Assembly (NCBI GenBank): GCA_016882585.1
Contig: VGPP01000052.1
Coordinates: 1-10,868, forward strand
Source of the DNA: Cyanobacteria bacterium M_surface_7_m2_037
GTDB taxonomy: Bacteria > Cyanobacteriota > Cyanobacteriia > PCC-6307 > Cyanobiaceae
Reading direction: 5' to 3'
DNA: 10,868 nucleotides
Shown: positions 5,742 through 10,868 of the stretch, piece after piece
Layout: the number at the start of each line of letters is the position of its first letter
How positions within the stretch are numbered: position 1 is the stretch's first letter
The notes under the pieces: generated by a model
Seen by the model: the letters and a program-made list of their open reading frames with translations, nothing else
Told to the model about the DNA's origin: nothing
The model's database searches: none
Made by a program: the position numbers and the translations under genes

Positions 5742-7882
5742 GTGGGCAGCGGCCAGGCAGCGTCGTCCACCAGAGCCTCGAGGGCATCAGCGGCGGTCCG
5801 CAGTTCACCCATCAGCGGCATCAGCTGATCGGCGCAATGGCGCATGTGCGCTTCGGCGCCGTGGGGTGCTGAACCCAGTGCGGCTTCCAGGGCATTGGCC
5901 CGGTCCACCAGCTGCTGGTTGAGGCCGGCAATCTGCTGGGCGATCGCCTTGGAGGGCTGCAAGCCAATCGCTTCCTGCTCCTGCAGGGAACCCGCCAGCT
6001 CACCGAGGTAGGCACTCACAGCTGGGTAGATCACGGTGCGGGCGAGGCGCAGCGCCAGGCGCACCTCCACCTCGATCGCCAGGATGTACTGCTCGGCGTA
6101 CACCTCGAAGCGGCTCTCCAGCTCCACGGGGCTGAGCACGTTCTGGCGGGTGAACAGATCGCGGATGGCGTCGCGCTTGAGCACCGGCAGCGCATCGGCG
6201 CTGGTGCGCAGGTTTTCGAGGCCGCGCTCCTTCACCGCCATCTCGTGCCAGGCGCTCGAGTAGCCATCGCCGCCGAAGATCACGGCGCCGTTCTCCTGGG
6301 TGATCTGCTGGAGCACGCCGAAGCTGGCCTTCTCGATGCTTTCACCCTTGGCCAGGCGGGCTTCGAGCTGATCGGCCACCCAGCTGAGGGCATCCGCCAG
6401 CACGGTGTTGAGCACCACCAGCGGACCGGCCACCGACTGGCCGGAACCCACCGCGCGGAACTCGAAGCGGTTGCCGGTGAAGGCAAAGGGCGAGGTGCGG
6501 TTGCGATCGCCGGCGTCTTTAGGGAACTCGGGCAGGCTGTCCACGCCGAGCTGCATCACTCCACCGCTGGTGGAGCTCTTCAGCTGGCCGGACTTGATCT
6601 GGTTGAACACATCCTCGAGCTGGCTGCCGAGGTACACCGAGATGATCGCCGGGGGCGCTTCGTTGGCACCGAGGCGGTGGTCATTGCTGGCGGTGGCGAT
6701 CGCGGCACGCATCAGCGGGCCGTATTGGTGCACGCCGCGGATCACAGCCCCGCAGAACAGCAGGAACTGCATGTTCTCGTGGGGGGTCTTGCCGGGATCG
6801 AGCAGGTTGCCCTGGGTGCTGTTGCCGATCGACCAGTTCACGTGCTTGCCGCTGCCGTTCACGCCGGCAAAGGGCTTCTCGTGCAGCAGACAGGTGAAAC
6901 CGTGGCGCTTGGCGGTGCTCTTCAGCACCGTCATGATCAGCTGCTGGTGATCAGTGGCCACGTTGGCGGCCTCGTGCACCGGCGCGATCTCGAACTGACC
7001 GGGAGCCACTTCGTTGTGGCGGGTCTTGGCGGGCACACCCAGGCGGTAGAGCTGATCCTCCACGTCCTGCATGAACACCTGCACCCGCTCGGGGATGGCG
7101 CCGAAGTAGTGGTCGTCGAACTGCTGACCCTTCGCCGGCGGTGCGCCGAACAGGCTGCGACCGGAGAGCTGCAGGTCGGGGCGGAGCGCCATGAAGGCGT
7201 TATCCACCAGGAAGTACTCCTGCTCAGCGCCGCAGCTGGAGTTGATCGGGGCGATCTCTTTTTCGCCGAGCAGCTTGAGCACGCGGCGCGCCTGGGCGTT
7301 CACCGCGGCGTTGGAGCGCAGCAGAGGGGTTTTCTTGTCGAGCGCTTCACCGGTCCACGACACAAACACCGTGGGGATGCACAGGGTCACGCCATTGGGC
7401 GTGCGCATCAGCCAGGCGGGGCTGGTCACATCCCAGGCGGTGTAGCCGCGGGCCTCAAAGGTGGAGCGCAGACCACCGTTGGGGAAGGAGGAGCCGTCGG
7501 GCTCACCCTGCACCAGCAACTTGCCGGTGAATTCGGTGATGGCGCGGCCATCACCTTTGGGCACGATGAAGCCGTCGTGCTTCTCCGCCGTGAGGTTGGT
7601 GAGCGGATAAAAAACGTGGGCGTAATACAGAGCGCCGCGGCTGGTGGCCCAGTCCTTCATGGCGCCGGCCACGGCATCGGCCACGGAAGGATCAAGGCGA
7701 CCGCCTTCGCGGATCGTGGCCTGGATCGACTTGAACACGCTGCGCGGCAGCGCCTCCTTCATCCGATCCAGGGTGAACACATCGCTGGCCCAGATGTCCT
7801 GGAGAGCGGAAGGGGCCTGCACCGCCGCGGGCTTGCGCCGCTGGATGGTCTGCAGGGCAGCAAAACGCTCAGCGCTGGGCAT
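5714..7882 (-). CDS. glnN: Glutamine synthetase type III
   Basis: ATP-dependent formation of glutamine from glutamate and ammonium; the large GSIII form (722 residues, versus ~470 for GlnA), known in cyanobacteria as the nitrogen-starvation enzyme. Seen: N-terminal GSIII domain with YYAHVFYPLTNLTAEKHDGF (87-106) and FEARGYTAWDVTSPAW (142-157); catalytic domain with CGAEQEYFLVD (217-227), KTRHNEVAPGQFEIAPVHE (286-304), HEKPFAGVNGSGKHVNWS (334-351), NDHRLGANEAPPAII (400-414) and DRNRTSPFAFTGNRFEFRA (459-477). The C-terminal helical region to residue 722 is complete. Start ATG at 7882 lies 52 bp from a perfect NtcA box, so the gene is probably induced under nitrogen limitation. The 3' end overlaps the convergent monooxygenase by 28 bp. 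Confidence 0.98.
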   Translation of the reverse strand: MPSAERFAALQTIQRRKPAAVQAPSALQDIWASDVFTLDRMKEALPRSVFKSIQATIREGGRLDPSVADAVAGAMKDWATSRGALYYAHVFYPLTNLTAEKHDGFIVPKGDGRAITEFTGKLLVQGEPDGSSFPNGGLRSTFEARGYTAWDVTSPAWLMRTPNGVTLCIPTVFVSWTGEALDKKTPLLRSNAAVNAQARRVLKLLGEKEIAPINSSCGAEQEYFLVDNAFMALRPDLQLSGRSLFGAPPAKGQQFDDHYFGAIPERVQVFMQDVEDQLYRLGVPAKTRHNEVAPGQFEIAPVHEAANVATDHQQLIMTVLKSTAKRHGFTCLLHEKPFAGVNGSGKHVNWSIGNSTQGNLLDPGKTPHENMQFLLFCGAVIRGVHQYGPLMRAAIATASNDHRLGANEAPPAIISVYLGSQLEDVFNQIKSGQLKSSTSGGVMQLGVDSLPEFPKDAGDRNRTSPFAFTGNRFEFRAVGSGQSVAGPLVVLNTVLADALSWVADQLEARLAKGESIEKASFGVLQQITQENGAVIFGGDGYSSAWHEMAVKERGLENLRTSADALPVLKRDAIRDLFTRQNVLSPVELESRFEVYAEQYILAIEVEVRLALRLARTVIYPAVSAYLGELAGSLQEQEAIGLQPSKAIAQQIAGLNQQLVDRANALEAALGSAPHGAEAHMRHCADQLMPLMGELRTAADALEALVDDAAWPLPTYQEMLFVR
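5940..5947. repeat. HIP1 octamer GCGATCGC
   Basis: Within glnN, in the codons for Ala-Ile-Ala of its C-terminal helical region. Confidence 0.8.
6503..6510. repeat. HIP1 octamer GCGATCGC
   Basis: Within glnN, in the codons for Gly-Asp-Arg at the conserved DRNRTSPFAF motif. Confidence 0.8.
6696..6703. repeat. HIP1 octamer GCGATCGC
   Basis: Within glnN, in the codons for Ala-Ile-Ala just before the NDHRLGANEAPP motif. Confidence 0.8.
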
Positions 7883-7906
7883 GGCCGATGTGTATCAATT
7901 CAAACC

Positions 7907-7912
7907 ATGCAA
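7907..7912 (-). promoter_or_regulatory. Candidate -10 element of glnN
   Basis: TTGCAT on the minus strand, 22 bases downstream of the NtcA box, the spacing expected for class II NtcA-activated promoters. It matches the consensus TATAAT at three of six positions. Transcription would then start near 7900, about 17 bases before the ATG. Confidence 0.4.
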
Positions 7913-7934
7913 GGCGCGCACGGCGGACTCATTG

Positions 7935-7948
7935 GTATCAAGCGATAC
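7935..7948 (-). promoter_or_regulatory. NtcA-binding site upstream of glnN
   Basis: A perfect GTA-N8-TAC site (GTATCAAGCGATAC on the plus strand). It lies inside a longer inverted repeat with 9-base arms, ATTGGTATC (7931-7939) and GATACCAAT (7944-7952), around a 4-base centre. It ends 52 bp before the glnN ATG. NtcA is the cyanobacterial CRP-family nitrogen regulator, which senses 2-oxoglutarate and classically controls glnN. The other side faces the 3' end of the same-strand membrane-protein gene, so glnN is the only sensible target. Confidence 0.88.
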
Positions 7949-7974
7949 CAATTTGCGATCTGATCAGCTCGGGC

Positions 7975-8373
7975 TCAGCGCACGCCGCTGCGCCACCAGG
8001 GCCGAGGCAGGCACCAATAGATCAGCAGCAACAGCTCAACCACCACCAACACACCCAGGCCGGTGGCCGTCAGCGGCCGCGCCAGGGGCACCAGCACCAG
8101 CCACACCACGCCGTAGCCGAGGGTCACCGCCAGCGAGAGCCCCAGGGCCACGATCGCCACCACGCGGCCCCAGCGGCGGCCTTTCACCAAAGCGGCCGAG
8201 GCCACCACCCCGAGCACCAGCGCCGGCAGGATCGCGCTCAGGCCAACAGACCAATTGGCAGCCGCCATCGAGCCGCCACTGGTGAGCAGCTGCACCAACC
8301 AAGGCAGGCCTGCGGCATTGAGCAGCAAACCGGCCCAGGCCAGGGAACGATCGAGGCTTTGGTTCGCTTGCAT
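7975..8373 (-). CDS. Four-helix membrane protein of unknown function
   Basis: 132 residues, no family recognised. Seen: hydrophobic segments at about 10-30 (LAWAGLLLNAAGLPWLVQLL), 44-64, 71-97 and 103-122, separated by short loops; KGRRWGR (65-71) would lie on the cytoplasmic side by the positive-inside rule. The C-terminus, PRPWWRSGVR, is basic. There is no signal peptide beyond the first helix and no catalytic motif. Start: ATG 8373-8371 overlaps the stop of the upstream gene as TGATG, which argues for translational coupling. An alternative in-frame ATG at 8394 would add MAFIRLL and a 22-bp overlap. glnN follows 92 bp downstream with its own promoter. Confidence 0.72.
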   Translation of the reverse strand: MQANQSLDRSLAWAGLLLNAAGLPWLVQLLTSGGSMAAANWSVGLSAILPALVLGVVASAALVKGRRWGRVVAIVALGLSLAVTLGYGVVWLVLVPLARPLTATGLGVLVVVELLLLIYWCLPRPWWRSGVR

Positions 8374-8660
8374 CAACAGCCGGATGAACGCCACGCCATG
8401 AAACCGGCATGGCGCAGGGTGCGCCAGCAGCCGCTGGGCGTGCTCATCTCCACGCCCACCTGCAGGGCCAGCTGACGCTCCCGTTCGCGTTGATCAGCCC
8501 GCTGATCCACCAGCCCCTGCAACTCGAGCCATTCCATCGCCGCCTCGAGCGCCAGATCATGGCTCTCGAAGCACTCATCCAGCACCGGGTGGGGCTGGCC
8601 GTGGCGATCGGTGAGGCGATAGAGCCGCGCGGCGCTTGCTGTTCGGGGCGTGTAAGCCAT
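8373..8660 (-). CDS. Small soluble hypothetical protein, 95 residues
   Basis: No known family recognised. Starts MAYTPRTASAARLYRLTDRH. The core, YRLTDRHGQPHPVLDECFES (14-33), followed by HDLALEAAMEWLELQG (34-49), looks like two strands and a helix. Then comes a charged helix DQRADQRERERQLALQVGVE (52-71) and a C-terminal stretch with STPSGCWRTLRHAGF. There is no membrane segment. Cys30, Cys78 and the final Cys95 are isolated. Start ATG 8660 follows a purine-rich CTTGGGG but no strict Shine-Dalgarno. Its stop overlaps the start of the membrane protein, so the two are probably translated together. The pirin gene ends 76 bp upstream on the same strand, so read-through from that operon is possible. 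Confidence 0.72.
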   Translation of the reverse strand: MAYTPRTASAARLYRLTDRHGQPHPVLDECFESHDLALEAAMEWLELQGLVDQRADQRERERQLALQVGVEMSTPSGCWRTLRHAGFMAWRSSGC

Positions 8661-8702
8661 GCCCCAAGCCTGATGGGATCAACCGTGAAGCCGGGTGCCC
8701 TG

Positions 8703-8722
8703 GAGCACAGGCGGCCGTGCCC
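8703..8722 (-). other. Hairpin after the pirin gene
   Basis: On the minus strand GGGCACGG pairs with CTGTGCTC around loop CCGC (8 bp with two G-U pairs), 14 bases past the pirin stop. No T-tract follows, so it may be a weak terminator, an RNA-stability element or chance in GC-rich DNA. Confidence 0.25.
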
Positions 8723-8736
8723 ACACGAGGCCATGC

Positions 8737-9501
8737 TCAGTGGAGTTCAAACAGCAGCAGGTCGGCACCTGAGGCACCGGCTTGCAGCGGTGGCGGCGTC
8801 GCCGCTCCAGCAGGCCCTGGCCTCCAGCCGAGACCATCACCGCGCTGCAGCAACCAGGGCTGCTCCAAGGCTCCATCGATCATCTGGATCCAGGCCACAC
8901 CCGAGAGCTCAGGCAACTGCACCAGCTCTGTGGCCTGAAGCTGGGCGCGCCACAGGCGCACCGGCCGGTGAATCGCCAGGGCGCCCTCCTGGCGCTGAGG
9001 ATCGAGCAGCGCGGTCCAGCCGGGCTGAAGCGGGAAGGGTTTCTGCTCATAGGCCGGGGCGATGCCCGTGGAGCTCGGCTCCACCCAGATCTGCAGCAGG
9101 CGGCAGGACTGGTCCGATCCATTGATCTCGCTGTGCACCACACCGGTGCCGGCGCTCATGCGCTGCACCTCACCGGCGCGCAGCACCTCGGCGTACCCCA
9201 TCGAATCGCGGTGGTTCAATTCGCCCTGCACCATCACCGTGATGATCTCCATGTCGCGGTGGGGGTGCATGCCGAAGCCCCGGCCGGCGGCGATGGTGTC
9301 GTCGTTGATCACAAGCAAGGGGCCAAAGCCCATCCAGGCCGGGTCGATATGGCTGGAGAAGGAAAAACTGTGCCAGCTATCGAGCCAATCGAGCTGACTG
9401 TGAAAGCGCTCAGCGGCGGGGCGCAGCACCAGCGCATCGGCGCCGAGACCCTGGGCCAGAGCGCGATGACTGGCGGGGATGGCGATGGGAGTCGTTGTCA
9501 T
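8737..9501 (-). CDS. Pirin family protein (YhhW/quercetinase-like bicupin)
   Basis: Metal-binding bicupin of 254 residues. Bacterial relatives such as YhhW have quercetin 2,3-dioxygenase activity in vitro, while the cellular role is generally unclear and often tied to oxidative or electrophile stress. Seen: WLDSWHSFSFSSHIDPAWMGFGPL (39-62), GFGMHPHRDMEIITVMVQGE (75-94), and RMSAGTGVVHSE (114-125). The four expected metal ligands are present: His79, His81, His123 and Glu125. The C-terminal cupin (about 150-254) is more divergent and ends in LLLFELH. Start: ATG 9501, preferred over the TTG six bases upstream. The FMN reductase stops 15 bp upstream on the same strand, so they form an operon likely under the divergent HxlR regulator. 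Confidence 0.93.
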   Translation of the reverse strand: MTTTPIAIPASHRALAQGLGADALVLRPAAERFHSQLDWLDSWHSFSFSSHIDPAWMGFGPLLVINDDTIAAGRGFGMHPHRDMEIITVMVQGELNHRDSMGYAEVLRAGEVQRMSAGTGVVHSEINGSDQSCRLLQIWVEPSSTGIAPAYEQKPFPLQPGWTALLDPQRQEGALAIHRPVRLWRAQLQATELVQLPELSGVAWIQMIDGALEQPWLLQRGDGLGWRPGPAGAATPPPLQAGASGADLLLFELH

Positions 9502-9516
9502 GACCAATCAATCGGC

Positions 9517-10047
9517 TCAGGGCTGGAGGGGTTGAAGCTGCTTCAGGCGGTGAATCAGATCAGCGATCGATTCATCCTTGGCGGGGCTGGCGTTGTTGCT
9601 CACCAGTTGACGCCCCACCACATGGGCACCGAGGTGGGCTAGCTGCAGGCGCAACGCTGCCAACACCGCGTGGCCACCACCCCCGGAATGGGTCGCGATC
9701 GCCACTGGCTTGCCGTTGAACAGTGCGCGGAAGTCGTCGCCCTGCACCGATAACCAGGCGATGGCACTGGTGAGCACCGGCGGGATCGTGCCGTTGTATT
9801 CCGGGGCGCAGATCACCCAACGTGTCGCGCCCGCAAGCTTCTGCTGCAGTGGCGCCAAATCAGAGGGTGCGCCCGCTGCCAAGGCCCGCGGGGTGAACAG
9901 GGGCAGATCCAGCGCCGTGAGATCCAGCACTTGAGCATGGAGGGCCTGGGATTGAGCTTGCGCAGCAAAGCGCTCCGCCAGCTTGAGGTTCTCACCATTG
10001 CTGCAGGCGATCACCAACAGATCAGAGGTCAGAGGTGTCGTCGTCAC
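9517..10047 (-). CDS. NADPH-dependent FMN reductase (flavodoxin-like oxidoreductase)
   Basis: Flavodoxin-fold enzyme of 176 residues that uses NAD(P)H to reduce FMN, and in relatives also quinones, azo dyes or chromate. Seen: first strand and phosphate loop LLVIACSNGENLKLAERFAA (10-29), although ACSNGEN replaces the usual Gly-Ser-x-Arg-x-x-Ser loop; VLDLTALDLPLF (40-51); APEYNGTIPPVLTSAIAWLS (81-100), the FMN isoalloxazine-binding Pro-Glu-Tyr-Asn signature; and NGKPVAIATHSGGGGHAVLA (111-130). Start: GTG at 10047, placing the first strand near the N-terminus. An upstream in-frame start at 10221 would add 58 residues rich in Cys, His and Pro that look non-coding and overlap the divergent gene. 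Operon with the pirin gene; divergent from the HxlR regulator across 160 bp. Confidence 0.93.
   Translation of the reverse strand: MTTTPLTSDLLVIACSNGENLKLAERFAAQAQSQALHAQVLDLTALDLPLFTPRALAAGAPSDLAPLQQKLAGATRWVICAPEYNGTIPPVLTSAIAWLSVQGDDFRALFNGKPVAIATHSGGGGHAVLAALRLQLAHLGAHVVGRQLVSNNASPAKDESIADLIHRLKQLQPLQP
9695..9702. repeat. HIP1 octamer GCGATCGC
   Basis: In the FMN reductase gene, encoding part of Val-Ala-Ile-Ala at residues 115-118. Confidence 0.8.
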
Positions 10048-10207
10048 GATTGGGTTCAACTTCTGAATGGGCTGCCGGGGCGCCTGGGGTTGTGCAGCCT
10101 GGTGCGGCTGCCGGTTGGGATGGCCCCTTCGCCAGTGATCGTGCGCTGGGCAGGGGCAGGAACACAAGAGCGCACCGCAAAGTGGGGTGGTTACCCAAAC
10201 GTGAGCG
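10048..10207. promoter_or_regulatory. Divergent control region of reductase-pirin operon and hxlR-type gene
   Basis: 160 bp between the two divergent starts; holds both promoters and probably the regulator's operators. Repeats seen: ACCCAAACGTGA just before the regulator ATG (10193-10204, plus) and ACCCAATCGTGA over the reductase GTG (10044-10055, minus), 11 of 12 identical and inverted to each other; also GCAGCC (10094-10099) / GGCTGC (10106-10111), and GGGT/ACCC at 10185-10196. No convincing -10/-35 pair could be picked by eye. Confidence 0.55.
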
Positions 10208-10567
10208 ATGGGTGAGCACAAGGGTTTTCAGAGCAGCCATCAGCACAGCCATTGCAAGGCGGAGCTGGCCCTCAAGGTGATCCAGGGGCGCTGGAAGCTG
10301 CTGATCCTGCGGGAATTGCTGGAGGGGATCCGCCGCTTCTCGGATCTGCAGCGCGCCCTAGCCGATGTTGAGCAAGGGGTGAGCCAGAAGGTGCTCACCT
10401 CCCAGCTGCGCGAACTCGAAGCCGATGGCGTGATCACCCGCACGGTGTATCCGGAGGTGCCGCCCCGGGTGGAGTACGCCCTCACAGACCTGGGCCATGA
10501 GCTCATGCCGGTTCTCGATGGACTTCACGCCTGGGGCGAACGCGCCCAGCGGGGCAAAGCCCCCTGA
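10208..10567 (+). CDS. HxlR-family winged-helix regulator with N-terminal cysteine
   Basis: DNA-binding dimer of 119 residues. Seen: HCKAELALKVIQGRWKLLIL (15-34), the diagnostic HxlR opening; FSDLQRALADVEQGVSQKVL (44-63) and TSQLRELEADGVITRTVYPE (64-83), forming the recognition helix and the wing start; PPRVEYALTDLGHELMPVLD (85-104), the wing and dimerisation helix. Cys16 sits where YodB, HypR and QorR carry their redox- or quinone-sensing cysteine, so thiol-based sensing is a fair inference. Start: ATG 10208, with a His/Ser-rich leader before the domain. Divergent from the FMN reductase-pirin operon, a common arrangement in which the regulator represses both its neighbour and itself. The coding end contains a small hairpin, GGGGC-AAA-GCCCC. 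Confidence 0.94.
   Translation: MGEHKGFQSSHQHSHCKAELALKVIQGRWKLLILRELLEGIRRFSDLQRALADVEQGVSQKVLTSQLRELEADGVITRTVYPEVPPRVEYALTDLGHELMPVLDGLHAWGERAQRGKAP
10551..10563 (+). terminator. Possible 3' hairpin of the HxlR-type gene
   Basis: GGGGC / GCCCC with loop AAA, ending two bases before the stop codon. It lacks a T-tract and lies inside the coding sequence, so a role in termination is weakly supported. Confidence 0.2.
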
Positions 10568-10624
10568 TCAACGGGTGAGGGGTTGGTGGCGTGTGCTCAG
10601 GCGCTGGGTTGGGGTTCTGCTTTG

Positions 10625-10676
10625 GCGCACTGTCCAAAGGCGGATATCCATGGATATCCGGACTTGGACAGTGCGC
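10625..10676. repeat. 52-bp nested palindrome
   Basis: Outer arms GCGCACTGTCCAA (10625-10637) and TTGGACAGTGCGC (10664-10676) are perfect 13-base inverted repeats. They share a centre with an uninterrupted 20-base palindrome, CGGATATCCATGGATATCCG (10641-10660). Only three positions per arm (10638-10640 against 10661-10663) do not pair. The inner part also contains GGATATCC twice, 2 bp apart. It lies in the non-coding gap (10568-10751) between convergent genes, with no T-tract on either side. It could be a two-way terminator, a dispersed repeat unit or a binding site; nothing else is visible in the gap. Confidence 0.85.
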
Positions 10677-10751
10677 TGATCCAATACAACGCCCTCCAGC
10701 AACAGGGCGCACTCCTGCCACGTTCAGATCAGCAGACAAGCCGCCTGATGC

Positions 10752-10868
10752 TCAAGCTCCGTGCTTCACGCCCGGAATAAAGCGCTTCTCGTGGTCGGCA
10801 CCTTTGAGCATGCGGTTCCAATACACCCAGGGCAGGATCGTGGTCTTCATCACCCACATGCTCCAGCG
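10752..10868 (-). CDS. C-terminal end of an unidentified protein (cut by window edge)
   Basis: The last 38 residues of an open frame entering from the right edge: RWSMWVMKTTILPWVYWNRM then LKGADHEKRFIPGVKHGA and TGA at 10754-10752. Coding is supported by the open frame to the edge and the non-random composition (aromatic/hydrophobic stretch followed by a charged tail). The amphipathic MKTTILPWVYWNRMLKG tail is reminiscent of the membrane-anchoring C-terminus of sulfide:quinone reductase-type NAD(P)/FAD oxidoreductases, but that is a weak recollection and other families are possible. Convergent with the HxlR-type regulator. Confidence 0.65.
   Translation of the reverse strand, partial: RWSMWVMKTTILPWVYWNRMLKGADHEKRFIPGVKHGA

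Noticed and set aside
6245..7963. 572-codon plus-strand open frame antisense to glnN
   Set aside because: It mirrors glnN along nearly its whole length, its translation is rich in His, Ala, Gly and Val without any recognisable motif, and glnN has all catalytic motifs of GSIII. Long antisense frames are common in GC-rich codon use.
8661..8736. Possible tRNA or small RNA between pirin and the 95-residue gene
   Set aside because: No cloverleaf, anticodon stem or T-loop pattern (GTTCGA-like) could be found; only one modest hairpin is present.
10048..10221. 58-residue N-terminal extension of the FMN reductase
   Set aside because: The Cys/His/Pro-rich translation lies over the divergent control region and the regulator start; the flavodoxin fold begins right after GTG 10047.
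10503..10780. Short open frames on both strands through the 52-bp palindrome (10503-10739 minus, 10583-10780 plus)
   Set aside because: Both strands give similar peptides (DIHGYP followed by LDSA) only because the DNA is palindromic. There is no start context, and one overlaps the regulator gene.

Overview
The window looks like chromosome of a GC-rich unicellular cyanobacterium, most likely from the Cyanobium / freshwater-to-coastal Synechococcus (alpha-cyanobacterial) side. The reasons are a type III glutamine synthetase (GlnN) behind a perfect NtcA box, six copies of the HIP1 octamer GCGATCGC, several small proteins of a picocyanobacterial kind, frequent GTG starts and weak or absent Shine-Dalgarno sequences. 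The assignment is inference from gene content; no rRNA or other marker is present.

Layout. Positions 1-546 (minus): an S4-domain RNA-binding protein followed by tpiA, which runs off the left edge. Positions 570-2594 (plus): a full-length ABC exporter (fused membrane and ATPase domains) and a 75-residue conserved protein, convergent with cysK (2609-3589, minus). A six-helix HdeD-type membrane protein (3688-4188, plus) is convergent with an 83-residue hypothetical (4198-4449, minus); both stop codons sit in one hairpin. An FAD-dependent monooxygenase (4536-5741, plus) overlaps the 3' end of glnN (5714-7882, minus) by 28 bp. Upstream of glnN on the same strand are a four-helix membrane protein (7975-8373) and a 95-residue hypothetical (8373-8660), joined by a TGATG overlap.

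Positions 8737-10567 hold what looks like a redox-response module: an NADPH-dependent FMN reductase and a pirin in one minus-strand operon, divergent from an HxlR-type regulator with an N-terminal cysteine. The 160-bp divergent region carries candidate operator repeats. The right end (10568-10751) is non-coding and contains a 52-bp nested palindrome. It is followed by the last 38 residues of a minus-strand gene cut by the window edge.

The genes are mostly independent housekeeping and accessory functions: glycolysis/Calvin cycle, export, cysteine synthesis, nitrogen assimilation and redox/electrophile response. No mobile element, CRISPR array, tRNA or rRNA was seen. The largest non-coding gap is the 184 bp at 10568-10751. 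The most unusual structures are the nested palindrome, the extended NtcA operator of glnN and the HxlR divergent region. I found no clear previously undescribed multi-gene system.
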